The translations under genes and the position numbers were made by a program. 64,000 nucleotides of DNA. It comes from Desulfobacillus sp041396245. GTDB lineage: Bacteria; Pseudomonadota; Gammaproteobacteria; Burkholderiales; Rhodocyclaceae. Below are positions 16,795 to 24,178 of the stretch, piece after piece; position 1 is the first letter of the stretch, and each line of letters starts with the position of its first letter. The stretch covers positions 62,001 to 126,000 of the forward strand of contig JAWKYW010000004.1 in NCBI GenBank assembly GCA_041396245.1. Reading direction: 5' to 3'. The notes under the pieces were generated by a model, which was given only the letters and a program-made list of their open reading frames with translations, did no database searches and was not told where the DNA came from.

Positions 16795-16941
16795 ATGCCC
16801 CATTCCATCGAGCACTACCGCGAGGCCGGCGGCCGAGTGCCTTTCCAGGCATGGATCGACGGCCTCAAGCGGAGCCAGCAAGCCGACATCGAGCGCGCCG
16901 TCACCTACTGGAAAGACTACCAACGGAGAAAGGCATCATGA
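16795..16941 (+). pseudogene. HigB/RelE-type killer protein with an internal in-frame deletion
   Basis: An open frame of 48 residues begins MPHSIEHYREAGGRVPFQAW and ends QQADIERAVTYWKDYQRRKAS. These are the two ends of the 'addiction module killer' family, normally about 100 residues. The central part, which includes the RelE-fold strands and their catalytic residues, is missing without a frame change. The stop overlaps the antitoxin start (ATGA at 16938), so translational coupling is kept. The product is almost certainly not toxic. Confidence 0.75.
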
Positions 16942-17273
16942 AACGACGCGCACCTGCCGCCTCGGTCTCCCACGAGGAATGGGTCATCGACGCCCTTCGC
17001 TCCGATCCGGAATTCGCGGTCGAATATCTCAAGCAGGCCATGGAAGGCATGAACGATCCGGAAGGCCGAGGCGCGGCGCTGCTCGCGCTGCGACAAATCG
17101 CCGAATCCTGCGGCGGCGTGGCCAAGATCGCCGCGGCGGCCGGCGTGCAGCGCGAAAGCCTCTACCGCGCGCTCTCGCCCAAGGGCAACCCCACCCTGAA
17201 CACGCTGCTCGCCGTCCTGAAAAGCGTCGGCATGCGGCTCTCCGTCGAGCCGGATCGCAAGGCGCACGCTTAG
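16938..17273 (+). CDS. HigA-like antitoxin, HTH
   Basis: Protein of 111 residues with a Cro/CI-type helix-turn-helix near the C-terminus (GGVAKIAAAAGVQRESLYRALSPKGNPTLNTLLAVLKSVGMRLSV), as in HigA-like addiction module antidotes. The ATG overlaps the stop of the truncated toxin, and GGAGAAAGG lies upstream. It is convergent with the truncated MobB remnant, whose preserved part begins only 8 bases past the stop. Confidence 0.85.
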   Translation: MKRRAPAASVSHEEWVIDALRSDPEFAVEYLKQAMEGMNDPEGRGAALLALRQIAESCGGVAKIAAAAGVQRESLYRALSPKGNPTLNTLLAVLKSVGMRLSVEPDRKAHA

Positions 17274-17280
17274 CCCCTAA

Positions 17281-17655
17281 CAGCCTGTGGCTGAACCGCA
17301 CCGCGATTTCGTCGAGCGGATAGCTCTTGCATTCAAGCTGCGTCTTCACGTCTTCGCACAGATCATGCAGTGTCGGCTGGATGCGCAGCGGGTCCGCACC
17401 GATGTTCTTCTCTGCGGTGCGGAATTTCCCCGCCCAGCGCCAGGTCTTGCCGAACATGCGCTTGTGCAGGGCGCAGACGAACTCGTTGGAGAGCAGATTC
17501 CTGTGCCGCCGCCCGAAGGCCCAACGCTCCCCCTCGATGATGTTAACCATCTCCCACTCGTTCAACTGGCCGTGGTTGGCGATGTGCGAGGGGATCAGCC
17601 CGGCCGCCTCGTCGGGATCGAGCGGCGTGGCGCCGGACGGATAGTCGAGATTCAT
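17281..17655 (-). pseudogene. Mobile mystery protein B (Fic-type), truncated before the catalytic motif
   Basis: From the ATG at 17655, 125 residues match the N-terminal part of MobB: PLDPDEAAGLIPSHIANHGQ, HKRMFGKTWRWAGKFRTAEKNIG, DEIAVRFSHRL. The family continues with HPFPNGNGRHAR, the Fic AMP-transfer motif, and ends near residue 200. Here the frame leaves the homology at 17281 and continues antisense to higA. The catalytic half is therefore lost, most likely by the event that placed the HigBA-like module here. It overlaps mobA by ATGA. Confidence 0.78.
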
Positions 17656-18116
17656 TGCCAAAGCTTGCGCGCGCTGCCCCTCAGCAGTGCCTCGGCCAGC
17701 AGCTTGCGCTGGCGCTCGCGTTCCCTGGCCGATACGCCTTGCGCCTCCAGCTTCATGGAATGGTCGGTCGGCTGCAGCAAGGCCTCGGCAAGCGCGTCGG
17801 CACGGCGCTCGCGCAGATCGTCGAGCGTGCCGCCCTCCGGCACCAGCGCATAGGCCACACGACAACCCATAGCCCGCGCCAGGCGATCGAGGCTATCCAG
17901 CGTGATGCGGCGATCGGCCTCGGCCCGCTCGAAATCCTGCACCGACTGCCGGCTGATGCCGGCGCGCGCACCCAATTGCGCTTGCGTCATGCCCAGAGCC
18001 TCCCGGATCGCACGCACCCATCCGCCCCGCGGCGGCACGGCCGCTTCCGGGCTTGGGTAAGCCTGCAGCGCAGCGGAAAGCTGCATTCGCTTGAGTTTCT
18101 TGTTGGAATCAATCAT
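17652..18116 (-). CDS. Mobile mystery protein A (XRE-type regulator)
   Basis: Protein of 154 residues with a helix-turn-helix (WVRAIREALGMTQAQLGARAGISRQSVQDFERAE) and the MobA-family C-terminal segment (ARAMGCRVAYALVPEG...LDDLRERRADALA). MobA/MobB pairs are toxin-antitoxin-like, with MobA as the DNA-binding partner of the Fic protein. The toxin half next to it is truncated. The direct repeats upstream probably bind it. Confidence 0.82.
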   Translation of the reverse strand: MIDSNKKLKRMQLSAALQAYPSPEAAVPPRGGWVRAIREALGMTQAQLGARAGISRQSVQDFERAEADRRITLDSLDRLARAMGCRVAYALVPEGGTLDDLRERRADALAEALLQPTDHSMKLEAQGVSARERERQRKLLAEALLRGSARKLWQ

Positions 18117-18133
18117 CAGACGCTCCTAGAGCA

Positions 18134-18176
18134 GGCTATAACCTGCTTATACGAGCTTATTGTGCCGGCTATAACC
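18134..18176. promoter_or_regulatory. Direct repeats upstream of mobA
   Basis: GGCTATAACC occurs at 18134-18143 and again at 18167-18176, 33 bases apart (about three helical turns), immediately upstream of the mobA start at 18116. A likely autoregulatory operator. Confidence 0.6.
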
Positions 18177-18192
18177 AGCACATAATCCCCTA

Positions 18193-18211
18193 CCCGAACA
18201 CCCGCGCCAGC
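18193..18211 (+). repeat. Left copy of a 19-bp direct repeat flanking BrnTA
   Basis: CCCGAACACCCGCGCCAGC. The partner at 18995-19013 differs at two positions. On the minus strand both read as the tail of a protein (…LARVFG / …LVRVFG), so they may be remnants of the same lost gene end. Confidence 0.5.
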
Positions 18212-18264
18212 ACCTCGTAGACCGTCAGCTCGTTGCACACCCATCAAGCCCGTCGCACAAGAGA

Positions 18265-18288
18265 AAAGTCAGTTTCCGCGACACGGCG
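18265..18288 (+). repeat. 24-nt motif
   Basis: AAAGTCAG, then TTTCCGCG, then ACACGGCG, between mobA and brnT. Confidence 0.6.
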
Positions 18289-18380
18289 ATGCCGGGACTG
18301 CCGGTTGCTAAACAAACGAGCATTTTGTTTGGCAACTCTGGTGTGGTGACAAAAGGCACACAGAAGCGTAGCATCCGCCC

Positions 18381-18674
18381 ATGAAGCCGTTCCGCTGGAG
18401 CCCGGAGAAGAACGAGACGCTCAAGGCCGAGCGTGGCGTGTCCTTCGAGAGCATCGTGGTCGCCATCGAGTCCGGCGGCCTGGTCGATATCCTGGCCCAC
18501 CCGAATCAGGCCAGGTATCCGCGGCAGCGGGTGCTGGTGGTCGCCAGCGACGGCTACTGTTATCTGGTGCCCTACGTGGAAGAAGACGACCACTTCTTCC
18601 TGAAAACCGTCATCCCGAGCCGCAAGGCTACACGGGACTATTTGAAGCAAGGTGAACGCGATGTCGAAGATTGA
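18381..18674 (+). CDS. BrnT family toxin
   Basis: Protein of 97 residues: FRWSPEKNETLKAERGVSFESIVVAIESG at the start, then YPRQRVLVVASDGYCYLVPYVEED and KTVIPSRKATRDYL. This is the RelE-like BrnT layout; BrnT is a translation-inhibiting RNase in studied systems. No lesion is visible. It overlaps the antitoxin gene by 14 bases. The ATG at 18381 is the start. Confidence 0.8.
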   Translation: MKPFRWSPEKNETLKAERGVSFESIVVAIESGGLVDILAHPNQARYPRQRVLVVASDGYCYLVPYVEEDDHFFLKTVIPSRKATRDYLKQGERDVED

Positions 18675-18981
18675 TGCCTACGAAGCGGAAGTGCTCGAAG
18701 CCTTCGAGAAGGGCAAGCTCAAGTCGGTGGCCACCAAGGCCGAGCTGGCGCGGTTGAAGGCCGCCGCGCGGGCCACCGCCATCAAGGACCGCCGCGTCAA
18801 CATCCGCCTGTCGTCGATCGACCTCAACGACATCCAGGTCAAGGCGATGGAAGAAGGCATCCCCTACCAGACCCTGATCGCCAGCGTCCTGCACAAGTAC
18901 GTCACCGGCCGCCTGGCCGAGAAACCGGCGCGCCCGGTCGCTGGCGGAAAGAGCCGCGGCGACAAGCGGCGCAGTTCCTGA
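18661..18981 (+). CDS. BrnA/CopG-type antitoxin
   Basis: Protein of 106 residues with a ribbon-helix-helix core (VNIRLSSIDLNDIQVKAMEEGIPYQTLIASVLHKYVTG) and a basic C-terminal tail. It should bind the BrnT toxin and the module promoter. The ATG at 18661 is preferred over an upstream start because AAGGTGA lies at the proper distance. The toxin-first order is the usual one for BrnT/BrnA. Confidence 0.82.
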   Translation: MSKIDAYEAEVLEAFEKGKLKSVATKAELARLKAAARATAIKDRRVNIRLSSIDLNDIQVKAMEEGIPYQTLIASVLHKYVTGRLAEKPARPVAGGKSRGDKRRSS

Positions 18982-18994
18982 CCGGCCGCCCTTG

Positions 18995-19013
18995 CCCGAA
19001 CACCCTCACCAGC
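18995..19013 (+). repeat. Right copy of the 19-bp direct repeat flanking BrnTA
   Basis: CCCGAACACCCTCACCAGC. Like the left copy, it is followed shortly by a copy of the 24-nt motif. Confidence 0.5.
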
Positions 19014-19046
19014 GCGGCGGAGAGTCACGCCGAGACGTCGCCGGCA

Positions 19047-19070
19047 AAAGTCAGTCGTCGCAATACGGCA
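19047..19070 (+). repeat. 24-nt motif, diverged
   Basis: AAAGTCAG, then TCGTCGCA, then ATACGGCA, between brnA and the helicase gene. Confidence 0.5.
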
Positions 19071-19109
19071 CTGAGATTGAAAAACGGACTGGCACGTAAG
19101 ATCTGGGGA

Positions 19110-22100
19110 TTACACGCCGCGCAAAACGCTGAACTCACGAAACAATCGCGCTGGCAGTGGCACCTCCAATCGCCAGATCAAACTCATCGGGCGATCTCCT
19201 TCTGCCTTTTCCAAAGATACCCGACCACAAGCGCGATAGGCATCGCCTTTACGTGCGCGCACGAACAACTGGAATTGCCATCCGTTTCCTGGACTTTCCA
19301 GATAGCGGCGACCGCTCATTGTGTCAGGTCCCGCGCTGTTCTGCGTCTGCCAATGGAAGCGCTCGGCGCTGATGGCGTAGTCGTGATAAGCAATCCGGTC
19401 GTGATATCCCTCGCTCTTGTCGAGCGTGACAAATAGCAGTTCGGTCTTTCGTTCAGGCAAGCGCAACACTCCTTCCCTGAAAGATGGTCGTCGGCTAGCG
19501 GTCCACCATCCTGTGGCAGTCAGAATCTCCCGCACACCATAGGCGGAATGTAAACATATCGGTTTATCTTCGAGTCCTGGGACACGAATGAAGGGCAAGC
19601 TGGTTCTGGCCTGAAGGATGCCGGCTAACTCGGCCAGTTCATCGCAAATCACCGGGTGCGCCTCCAGGCGTGCAAGGAACGCATTGTGGTCCGCCGCCTG
19701 ATCATGCCGACCGTCGATCTGATAAGCCAGCATTTGCGATGTCAGCGCAGTCTCGGGTGTGTTCTGTCCACTGCGGGCACCAGACGCCCCAATGCTCTGC
19801 AACAAGTCGAGCCTATGCGGGTCATCTACGTGAAGGAGGTCTCCAAATCGCCGACTGAAGTAGTCCTCCTCCGGCCCGGGTTCAGCCACGATCAAGCCGA
19901 CATCACGTTTCAACGCGGTCCAGCCGCTGCGTCCGCTAGATCGGTATACGTCTTCCAACTCCAAAGCCTGGTCGTGCAGGAACTCTGCCAGCCTAATCGA
20001 GGTTCTTCCCCTCAGTGCTGCATACGATTGCAGCTCGGTTCGCAGACGCTGCCAGTTCTGCATTGTTAGGTTACGCAGCCCTTTAAGCACCTGCTCGCGT
20101 GTTTGCCTCTGCAAGTGAATGTGGCAGCCTGGCGGCAGACTGCCGAAACCCTGTTCGACGCCTTCGGCTAGAGCCCGTCGAGACAAACCTGTCAGCCCCG
20201 ACAACAGCCGATCGAAGCGGAAATCAGCGCGCTGCTGGCCAACAAAATCAAGGATCAGGCAGCTTTCTTTTCCAGGGGAGAGACGCAAACCACGCCCGAT
20301 CTGCTGCTGAAACAACACCGGGCTTTGCGTGGGCCGGAGCAGGAGCAAGGTGTCAACCAACGGCAGGTCAACCCCCTCGTTGAAGAGGTCCACAGTCACC
20401 AGTGCGTTTAGCTCGCCATTAAGCAGCCGCTGCGGTGCACGGCGGCGCTCCTCATCTGCCGTAGTGCCGACCACGCATGCAGCAGGTATGCCTGCACGAT
20501 TGAGCCAATCAGTCATGAATTCGGCGTGGGCCACCGATACGCAGAACACCAAGGTCTTCGAGCGAAGCGGGTCAGCCGCAAGACGTCGCCATTCGTTGAC
20601 GACAAGTTTCGCGCGGACATCGTTACTCTGGACGAGATTGTCGATCGCCTCCCGCTCGCCAGGGCGATCCCATGGCACATCAGAAAAGTCGGTGGCGTCG
20701 TCACATGCGTAGTACTCAAAAGGGGCAAGCAGCTGAAGATCGAGTGCGTGCCACAGGCGAAGCTCCACGGCTGGGCTGCCATCGGGCCGCGGATCGAAGT
20801 ACGTTGTGATCGCCTGTCCGTCGCTACGCTCCGGGGTTGCCGTCAGCCCCAGGAGAAAATTTGGGCGCACTGCAGTCACGAATGCGTGGAAACGATCGGC
20901 CGCGAGACGGTGGCATTCGTCTACGACAACTGTGTGCCAGTAGTCGGCCCCGAACGTATTCAACAGATTCCGGCTCATAAGACTGTCGATCGTAGCGAAA
21001 AGGTGGTCTGCGCGCCCCGGCTGATTCCCACCCACAAGCAATTCGCCGAAATCGGGATCACGCAGCACCTCACGGTACGTGCGTAACGCTTGACGCAAAA
21101 TTTCCTCGCGGTGCGCTACGAACATGAGTCGCGGCCGGCCGCCTTCGATACGGCAGATATTTCGGTAATCAAAGGCCGCTACAACGGTCTTGCCGGTACC
21201 TGTCGCCGCTACGACAAGATTGCGGCATCGTCCGTGGGCCCGCTCTGCCGCGAGTTGTTCCAGCATGTCCTGCTGGTAGGTCTTGGGTTGCAGATCAAAG
21301 AAGCTGGGGATAACTGTAGGCGAGTCCCCAGCCTCACGGCCAAGCGCGACAGCGAGCGCATGGCGGTGGTCTGCATTGTCCGGATCGTAGCGCTGAAACT
21401 CGTTGTCCTCCCACAACGTTTCGAAGTGCGCGATGGCCCGCGCAAATAGCGCCTCTTGCGAGCGCTGCGTTAGCTTCACCGTCCACTCCAGCCCGCCCGT
21501 TAGTGCAGCACCGGACAGGTTTGCGCTGCCGACATAGGCCGAACCGAAACCTGTATTGCGCTGAAAAATCCACGCCTTGGCATGCAGGCGAGTGCGCCGC
21601 CCGTCAAGCGAAACGCGTACCTCGCAACCTGGCAAGCGCGCAAGCTCATCGAGAGCACGCGCCTCCGTGGCGCCCGTGTAGGTTGTGGTAAGAATGCGGA
21701 TTCGGGTTGACACTTTGCCGTCCGCCGCTAGCGCCGTGATCTGCTGCAGCACGTCCTGCAGCTTGCGCACTCCGGAAACGGTGATGAAGCTCACCAGAAT
21801 GTCTATCTGATCAGCGGATGCCAGTTCTCGCCGAATTTCTTGCAGCAAGGAGGGAGAACCCTTGCCTGCCGTGAAAAGCCACGGCGCGGCCAAGCCAACT
21901 TCCGGCGGTGTTTGAAACTGTTGGTTGCGCTGAATAGCCTTCAGCAACCGCGCTGGCTGGGATATGAGGTCAATGACCTCGGCCGAGACCACCTTGCTTT
22001 CCTCTGACTCAAGTTTCTGTCGCAAGGTCACCAACAGACCATTCACAAGCTCCAGTTGCCGGCGCAGTTTTTCATTCGTATCGCCGGACATGTCCTCAAG

Positions 22101-22298
22101 AATGCCGGCCAGCTGACGAGCCAATGAATCGACCAGGAATTCGGTGGCATCATCTCCGATCACCTGAATTTCAGCGTGATCCTGGACCAGCTTGGCCGCT
22201 ATTCCCTCGGTCAAAAGCAGGTCGTAAAGTCCATCAGGTAAGGTCATTTTCCCATGTGATGGTGGCCGCATCACCCTTTCAGGAACGATTACTTTCAT
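19110..22298 (-). CDS. PLD nuclease-SF2 helicase-DUF3427 protein, possible defence gene
   Basis: Protein of 1062 residues. After an N-terminal region of about 130 residues comes a phospholipase-D-type nuclease domain with the HxK...N signature (H239, K241, N260). A superfamily 2 helicase follows, with Walker A ATGTGKT (364-371), the DECH box (460-463), GLTATPERSDG and the motif VI QQIGRGLR. The C-terminal part (about 830-1050: YGVREILTATGWW ... YLESPGNGWQFQLFVR) resembles DUF3427. Such proteins are found in variable regions and some are linked to anti-phage defence; that role is inferred here from architecture and position. The ATG is at 22298. No partner methylase or nuclease gene adjoins it. 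Confidence 0.8.
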   Translation of the reverse strand: MKVIVPERVMRPPSHGKMTLPDGLYDLLLTEGIAAKLVQDHAEIQVIGDDATEFLVDSLARQLAGILEDMSGDTNEKLRRQLELVNGLLVTLRQKLESEESKVVSAEVIDLISQPARLLKAIQRNQQFQTPPEVGLAAPWLFTAGKGSPSLLQEIRRELASADQIDILVSFITVSGVRKLQDVLQQITALAADGKVSTRIRILTTTYTGATEARALDELARLPGCEVRVSLDGRRTRLHAKAWIFQRNTGFGSAYVGSANLSGAALTGGLEWTVKLTQRSQEALFARAIAHFETLWEDNEFQRYDPDNADHRHALAVALGREAGDSPTVIPSFFDLQPKTYQQDMLEQLAAERAHGRCRNLVVAATGTGKTVVAAFDYRNICRIEGGRPRLMFVAHREEILRQALRTYREVLRDPDFGELLVGGNQPGRADHLFATIDSLMSRNLLNTFGADYWHTVVVDECHRLAADRFHAFVTAVRPNFLLGLTATPERSDGQAITTYFDPRPDGSPAVELRLWHALDLQLLAPFEYYACDDATDFSDVPWDRPGEREAIDNLVQSNDVRAKLVVNEWRRLAADPLRSKTLVFCVSVAHAEFMTDWLNRAGIPAACVVGTTADEERRRAPQRLLNGELNALVTVDLFNEGVDLPLVDTLLLLRPTQSPVLFQQQIGRGLRLSPGKESCLILDFVGQQRADFRFDRLLSGLTGLSRRALAEGVEQGFGSLPPGCHIHLQRQTREQVLKGLRNLTMQNWQRLRTELQSYAALRGRTSIRLAEFLHDQALELEDVYRSSGRSGWTALKRDVGLIVAEPGPEEDYFSRRFGDLLHVDDPHRLDLLQSIGASGARSGQNTPETALTSQMLAYQIDGRHDQAADHNAFLARLEAHPVICDELAELAGILQARTSLPFIRVPGLEDKPICLHSAYGVREILTATGWWTASRRPSFREGVLRLPERKTELLFVTLDKSEGYHDRIAYHDYAISAERFHWQTQNSAGPDTMSGRRYLESPGNGWQFQLFVRARKGDAYRACGRVSLEKAEGDRPMSLIWRLEVPLPARLFREFSVLRGV

Positions 22299-22414
22299 GA
22301 TTGCACAAAATGGCGTATGTCAGGGTGGCTGGCTTATTGACCGCAGTTCCTATATCGAGGAGAACTCTGATCGCGCAGGACAAGAGCTCCTCCGTATCGC
22401 GCGCGACGTGAGCA

Positions 22415-22438
22415 AAAGTCAGTCTGCCCAGCACGGCG
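22415..22438 (+). repeat. 24-nt motif
   Basis: AAAGTCAG, then TCTGCCCA, then GCACGGCG, between the helicase gene and the broken DUF5615 gene. Confidence 0.6.
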
Positions 22439-22451
22439 ATTACAGCCCGCG

Positions 22452-22855
22452 CTACTTCACCCGCGAAAACTTCCCGCTACGGGAGATCGTGAAGATGAAA
22501 GGCGCGGGTTGGGAAATGGCGCGATTGATCATACCCGGCAGAGCATCCCTGAAAAGGTTGGCCATCTCCTAGCCGGTAATGTCCTGCTGAGTCAGGAAGA
22601 AGGCACGGACGTGCGCGGCTTCCAGCGCCTCGCGCTCGATGCGGTTGCGGGGCGGATACGATCGTCCTTGGAGAGCACCACCCAGCCTCGCCGGCCGACT
22701 TCGGCCAGCCAGTCGACATCGGGTGTGGTCTGGGGGAAATGATTGTCGTGGACTTCGACCGTGCCGCCGACCTCGCGAAATGCTTCTGCAACCTGCTTGC
22801 GGCCGAGGCTGCGGTCGATGAAGAAGACGAGGCCGCCGGCGGGCTTCGATGTCAC
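22452..22855 (-). pseudogene. DUF5615 PIN-like toxin broken by a frameshift and a stop codon
   Basis: From a GTG at 22855 the frame reads SKPAGGLVFFIDRSLGRKQVAEAF ... WVVLSKDDRIRP. Homology then jumps to another frame (RNRIEREALEAAHVRAFFLTQQDITG) at about 22650. It next meets a TAG at 22569-22571 where a glutamate codon is expected, and continues in that frame as EMANLFRDALPGM ... FTISRSGKFSRVK to 22452. Two independent lesions make it a clear pseudogene. The start overlaps the DUF433 stop (GTGA), the standard arrangement of this module. Confidence 0.75.
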
Positions 22856-23085
22856 GCGGCGAGCGGCAATTCGCTGCGGACGATTTCCTCGATCTCGGTG
22901 CGCGAGCGGCCGTAGTCCTCGGCGATCGAGTCGATCGTCTCGCCGGCGCTGAAGCGGCCGACGATGACTTCCTTGCGGATGCCGGTGCCTTCGATGACCG
23001 GCTGGCCAAAGCCAAGACACGGATCAATCACTACGATGCCGCGGTCTATGTCCGCGCGCGGGGAGAGATACAACTTGAGCGGCAT
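22852..23085 (-). CDS. DUF433 antitoxin-like protein
   Basis: Protein of 77 residues with the DUF433 pattern VVIDPCLGFGQPVIEGTGIRKEVIVGRFSAGETIDSIAEDYGRSRTEIEEIV, a helix-turn-helix-like antitoxin fold. Such proteins pair with DUF5615 PIN-like toxins, the remains of which lie directly downstream. The ATG at 23085 has GAGG upstream; an in-frame TTG at 23103 is the alternative. It appears intact. Confidence 0.75.
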   Translation of the reverse strand: MPLKLYLSPRADIDRGIVVIDPCLGFGQPVIEGTGIRKEVIVGRFSAGETIDSIAEDYGRSRTEIEEIVRSELPLAA

Positions 23086-23450
23086 GCCAGCCTCGTCGCG
23101 CAAAACGCAGTGCAGGCGCGCTGAACATGCCCTTCAAGCACTCGGCAGAGACAGCTCCGGGGAAGGCGCGTTTTCCGGATCGCATATTTTTTCTTTTTCG
23201 ACTATTGCGAGCGCAGCCGACTCGCCGGCAAACAGGCACTGGAGGAGCTGGCCGACCAGGCGCAGGAACTGGGAATGGGGTATTGAGGATTGGCGAATTT
23301 TCAGCGTTGCCTTGAGTGCCAGGCTTCGCCCGACTTTGTGGAGGATTGCCCCTCACCTCAGCCCTTTTCCCGAAGGGGCTGGGGGGTATATCTTGTCAAC
23401 TTGACCAGTTATCTGTAAAGTCAGGCCTGTCCCATTCTCAGGTGCAGTCA
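23086..23450. other. Gap with a possible antitoxin tail and a GC-rich repeat
   Basis: At about 23203-23286 the plus strand reads YCERSRLAGKQALEELADQ... ending ELGMGY and a stop. This resembles the C-terminal tail of small antitoxins, with no start or body upstream. A CCCTCACCTCAGCCC-type repeat lies at about 23350-23385, and the first half of the 24-nt motif (AAAGTCAG, about 23417) lies just before yefM. Confidence 0.4.
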
Positions 23451-23690
23451 ATGAAATCCATCCAGGTCGGCGAACTCAAGGCGCGTTTCTCCGAGGTGCT
23501 GAGCGAAGTAAAGGCGGGAAAAACCGTCGTGATCAGCTACGGCCGCAAGCACGAGAAGGTGGCCGCGCTGGTGCCCTATCCGTTCGCCACCCAGCCGGAG
23601 GCCCGCGCCCTGGGCGTGCTGGCCGGGCGCGCCAAGGCGCGCTTCGCGAAGGACTTTTCCATCAGCGACGAGGAATTGCTGCAGGCGTGA
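23451..23690 (+). CDS. Phd/YefM-type antitoxin
   Basis: Protein of 79 residues: MKSIQVGELKARFSEVLSEVKAGKTVVISYGRKHEKVAALVPY is the standard Phd/YefM N-terminal DNA-binding fold, followed by a toxin-wrapping tail. The ATG at 23451 places the fold directly at the start. Its last codons overlap the GTG start of the PIN toxin. Confidence 0.88.
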   Translation: MKSIQVGELKARFSEVLSEVKAGKTVVISYGRKHEKVAALVPYPFATQPEARALGVLAGRAKARFAKDFSISDEELLQA

Positions 23691-24088
23691 GCTACCTGCT
23701 CGACACCCACGCCTTCATCTGGTCCGTGCTGGAGCCCGCGCGGCTCGGCGAGAAATCCCGCACCGCGCTGACCGACCCTTCCAGCGAGGTGTTCGTGAGC
23801 GCGGTGAGCTTCTGGGAAATTTCCCTGAAGAGCGCACTCGGCAAGCTGACGCTGGAGGGATGCAGTCCGGAGACGCTGCTCGAAGCGGCGCATGCACAAG
23901 CCTTCGGGTTGCTGCCCCTGTCGCCCGAGGATGCCTGCGCCTTTCATCAGTTGCCCAGGACCGCCCACAAGGATCCTTTCGATCGCATGCTGATCTGGCA
24001 GGCTATCCGCGGACGGCATACCCTGATCACTCGTGACGGTGGAATTCGGCGGGGATATCGTTCGCACAAGCTCGCCACGCTCTGGTGA
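23687..24088 (+). CDS. VapC-type PIN domain toxin
   Basis: PIN-domain RNase of 133 residues. It has the acidic residues expected of the Mg-dependent site: D6 in YLLDTHAFIW, the E in VSFWEISLKSALG, and D residues in HKDPFDRMLIWQA and LITRDGGI. It is translated from a GTG that overlaps the antitoxin stop (GTGA), a sign of coupling. No lesion is visible, which contrasts with most toxins of this island. Confidence 0.87.
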   Translation: MSYLLDTHAFIWSVLEPARLGEKSRTALTDPSSEVFVSAVSFWEISLKSALGKLTLEGCSPETLLEAAHAQAFGLLPLSPEDACAFHQLPRTAHKDPFDRMLIWQAIRGRHTLITRDGGIRRGYRSHKLATLW

Positions 24089-24128
24089 TGCCCCTCACCC
24101 CGGCCCTCTCCCCGGAGGGGCGAGGGAG
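24087..24128. repeat. CCCTCACCCC-type GC-rich repeat
   Basis: CCCCTCACCCCGGCCCTCTCC followed by GGAGGGGCGAGGG can fold into a hairpin. Related elements lie at about 9630, 23350 and 24607. Confidence 0.5.
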
Positions 24129-24134
24129 TAAAGC

Positions 24135-24160
24135 AAAAGGGCAGCCTGGGCTGCCCTTCG
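24135..24160 (-). terminator. Terminator hairpin of the atp operon
   Basis: Stem GGGCAGCC / GGCTGCCC with flanking A/T pairs, centred at 24147 and about 20 bases beyond the atpC stop. Read on the minus strand it is followed by TTTTGCTTT, as expected for intrinsic termination. It could also stop plus-strand transcription from vapC (CGTTTTG on that side). Confidence 0.75.
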
Positions 24161-24178
24161 TTTTGTGCGTGCCTCGCT

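Noticed and set aside
15812..22438. Integron attC-type cassette array
   Set aside because: The 24-nt motifs lack the GTTRRRY/RYYYAAC core sites and long imperfect palindromes of attC, and no integrase gene is present.
22297..22572. 91-codon plus-strand frame upstream of the helicase gene
   Set aside because: No family resemblance; antisense to the remains of the DUF5615 gene in part.
22592..23027. Two overlapping minus-strand frames of 142 and 152 codons
   Set aside because: They are the frames that carry pieces of the broken DUF5615 gene plus antisense-like leaders through DUF433, not separate genes.
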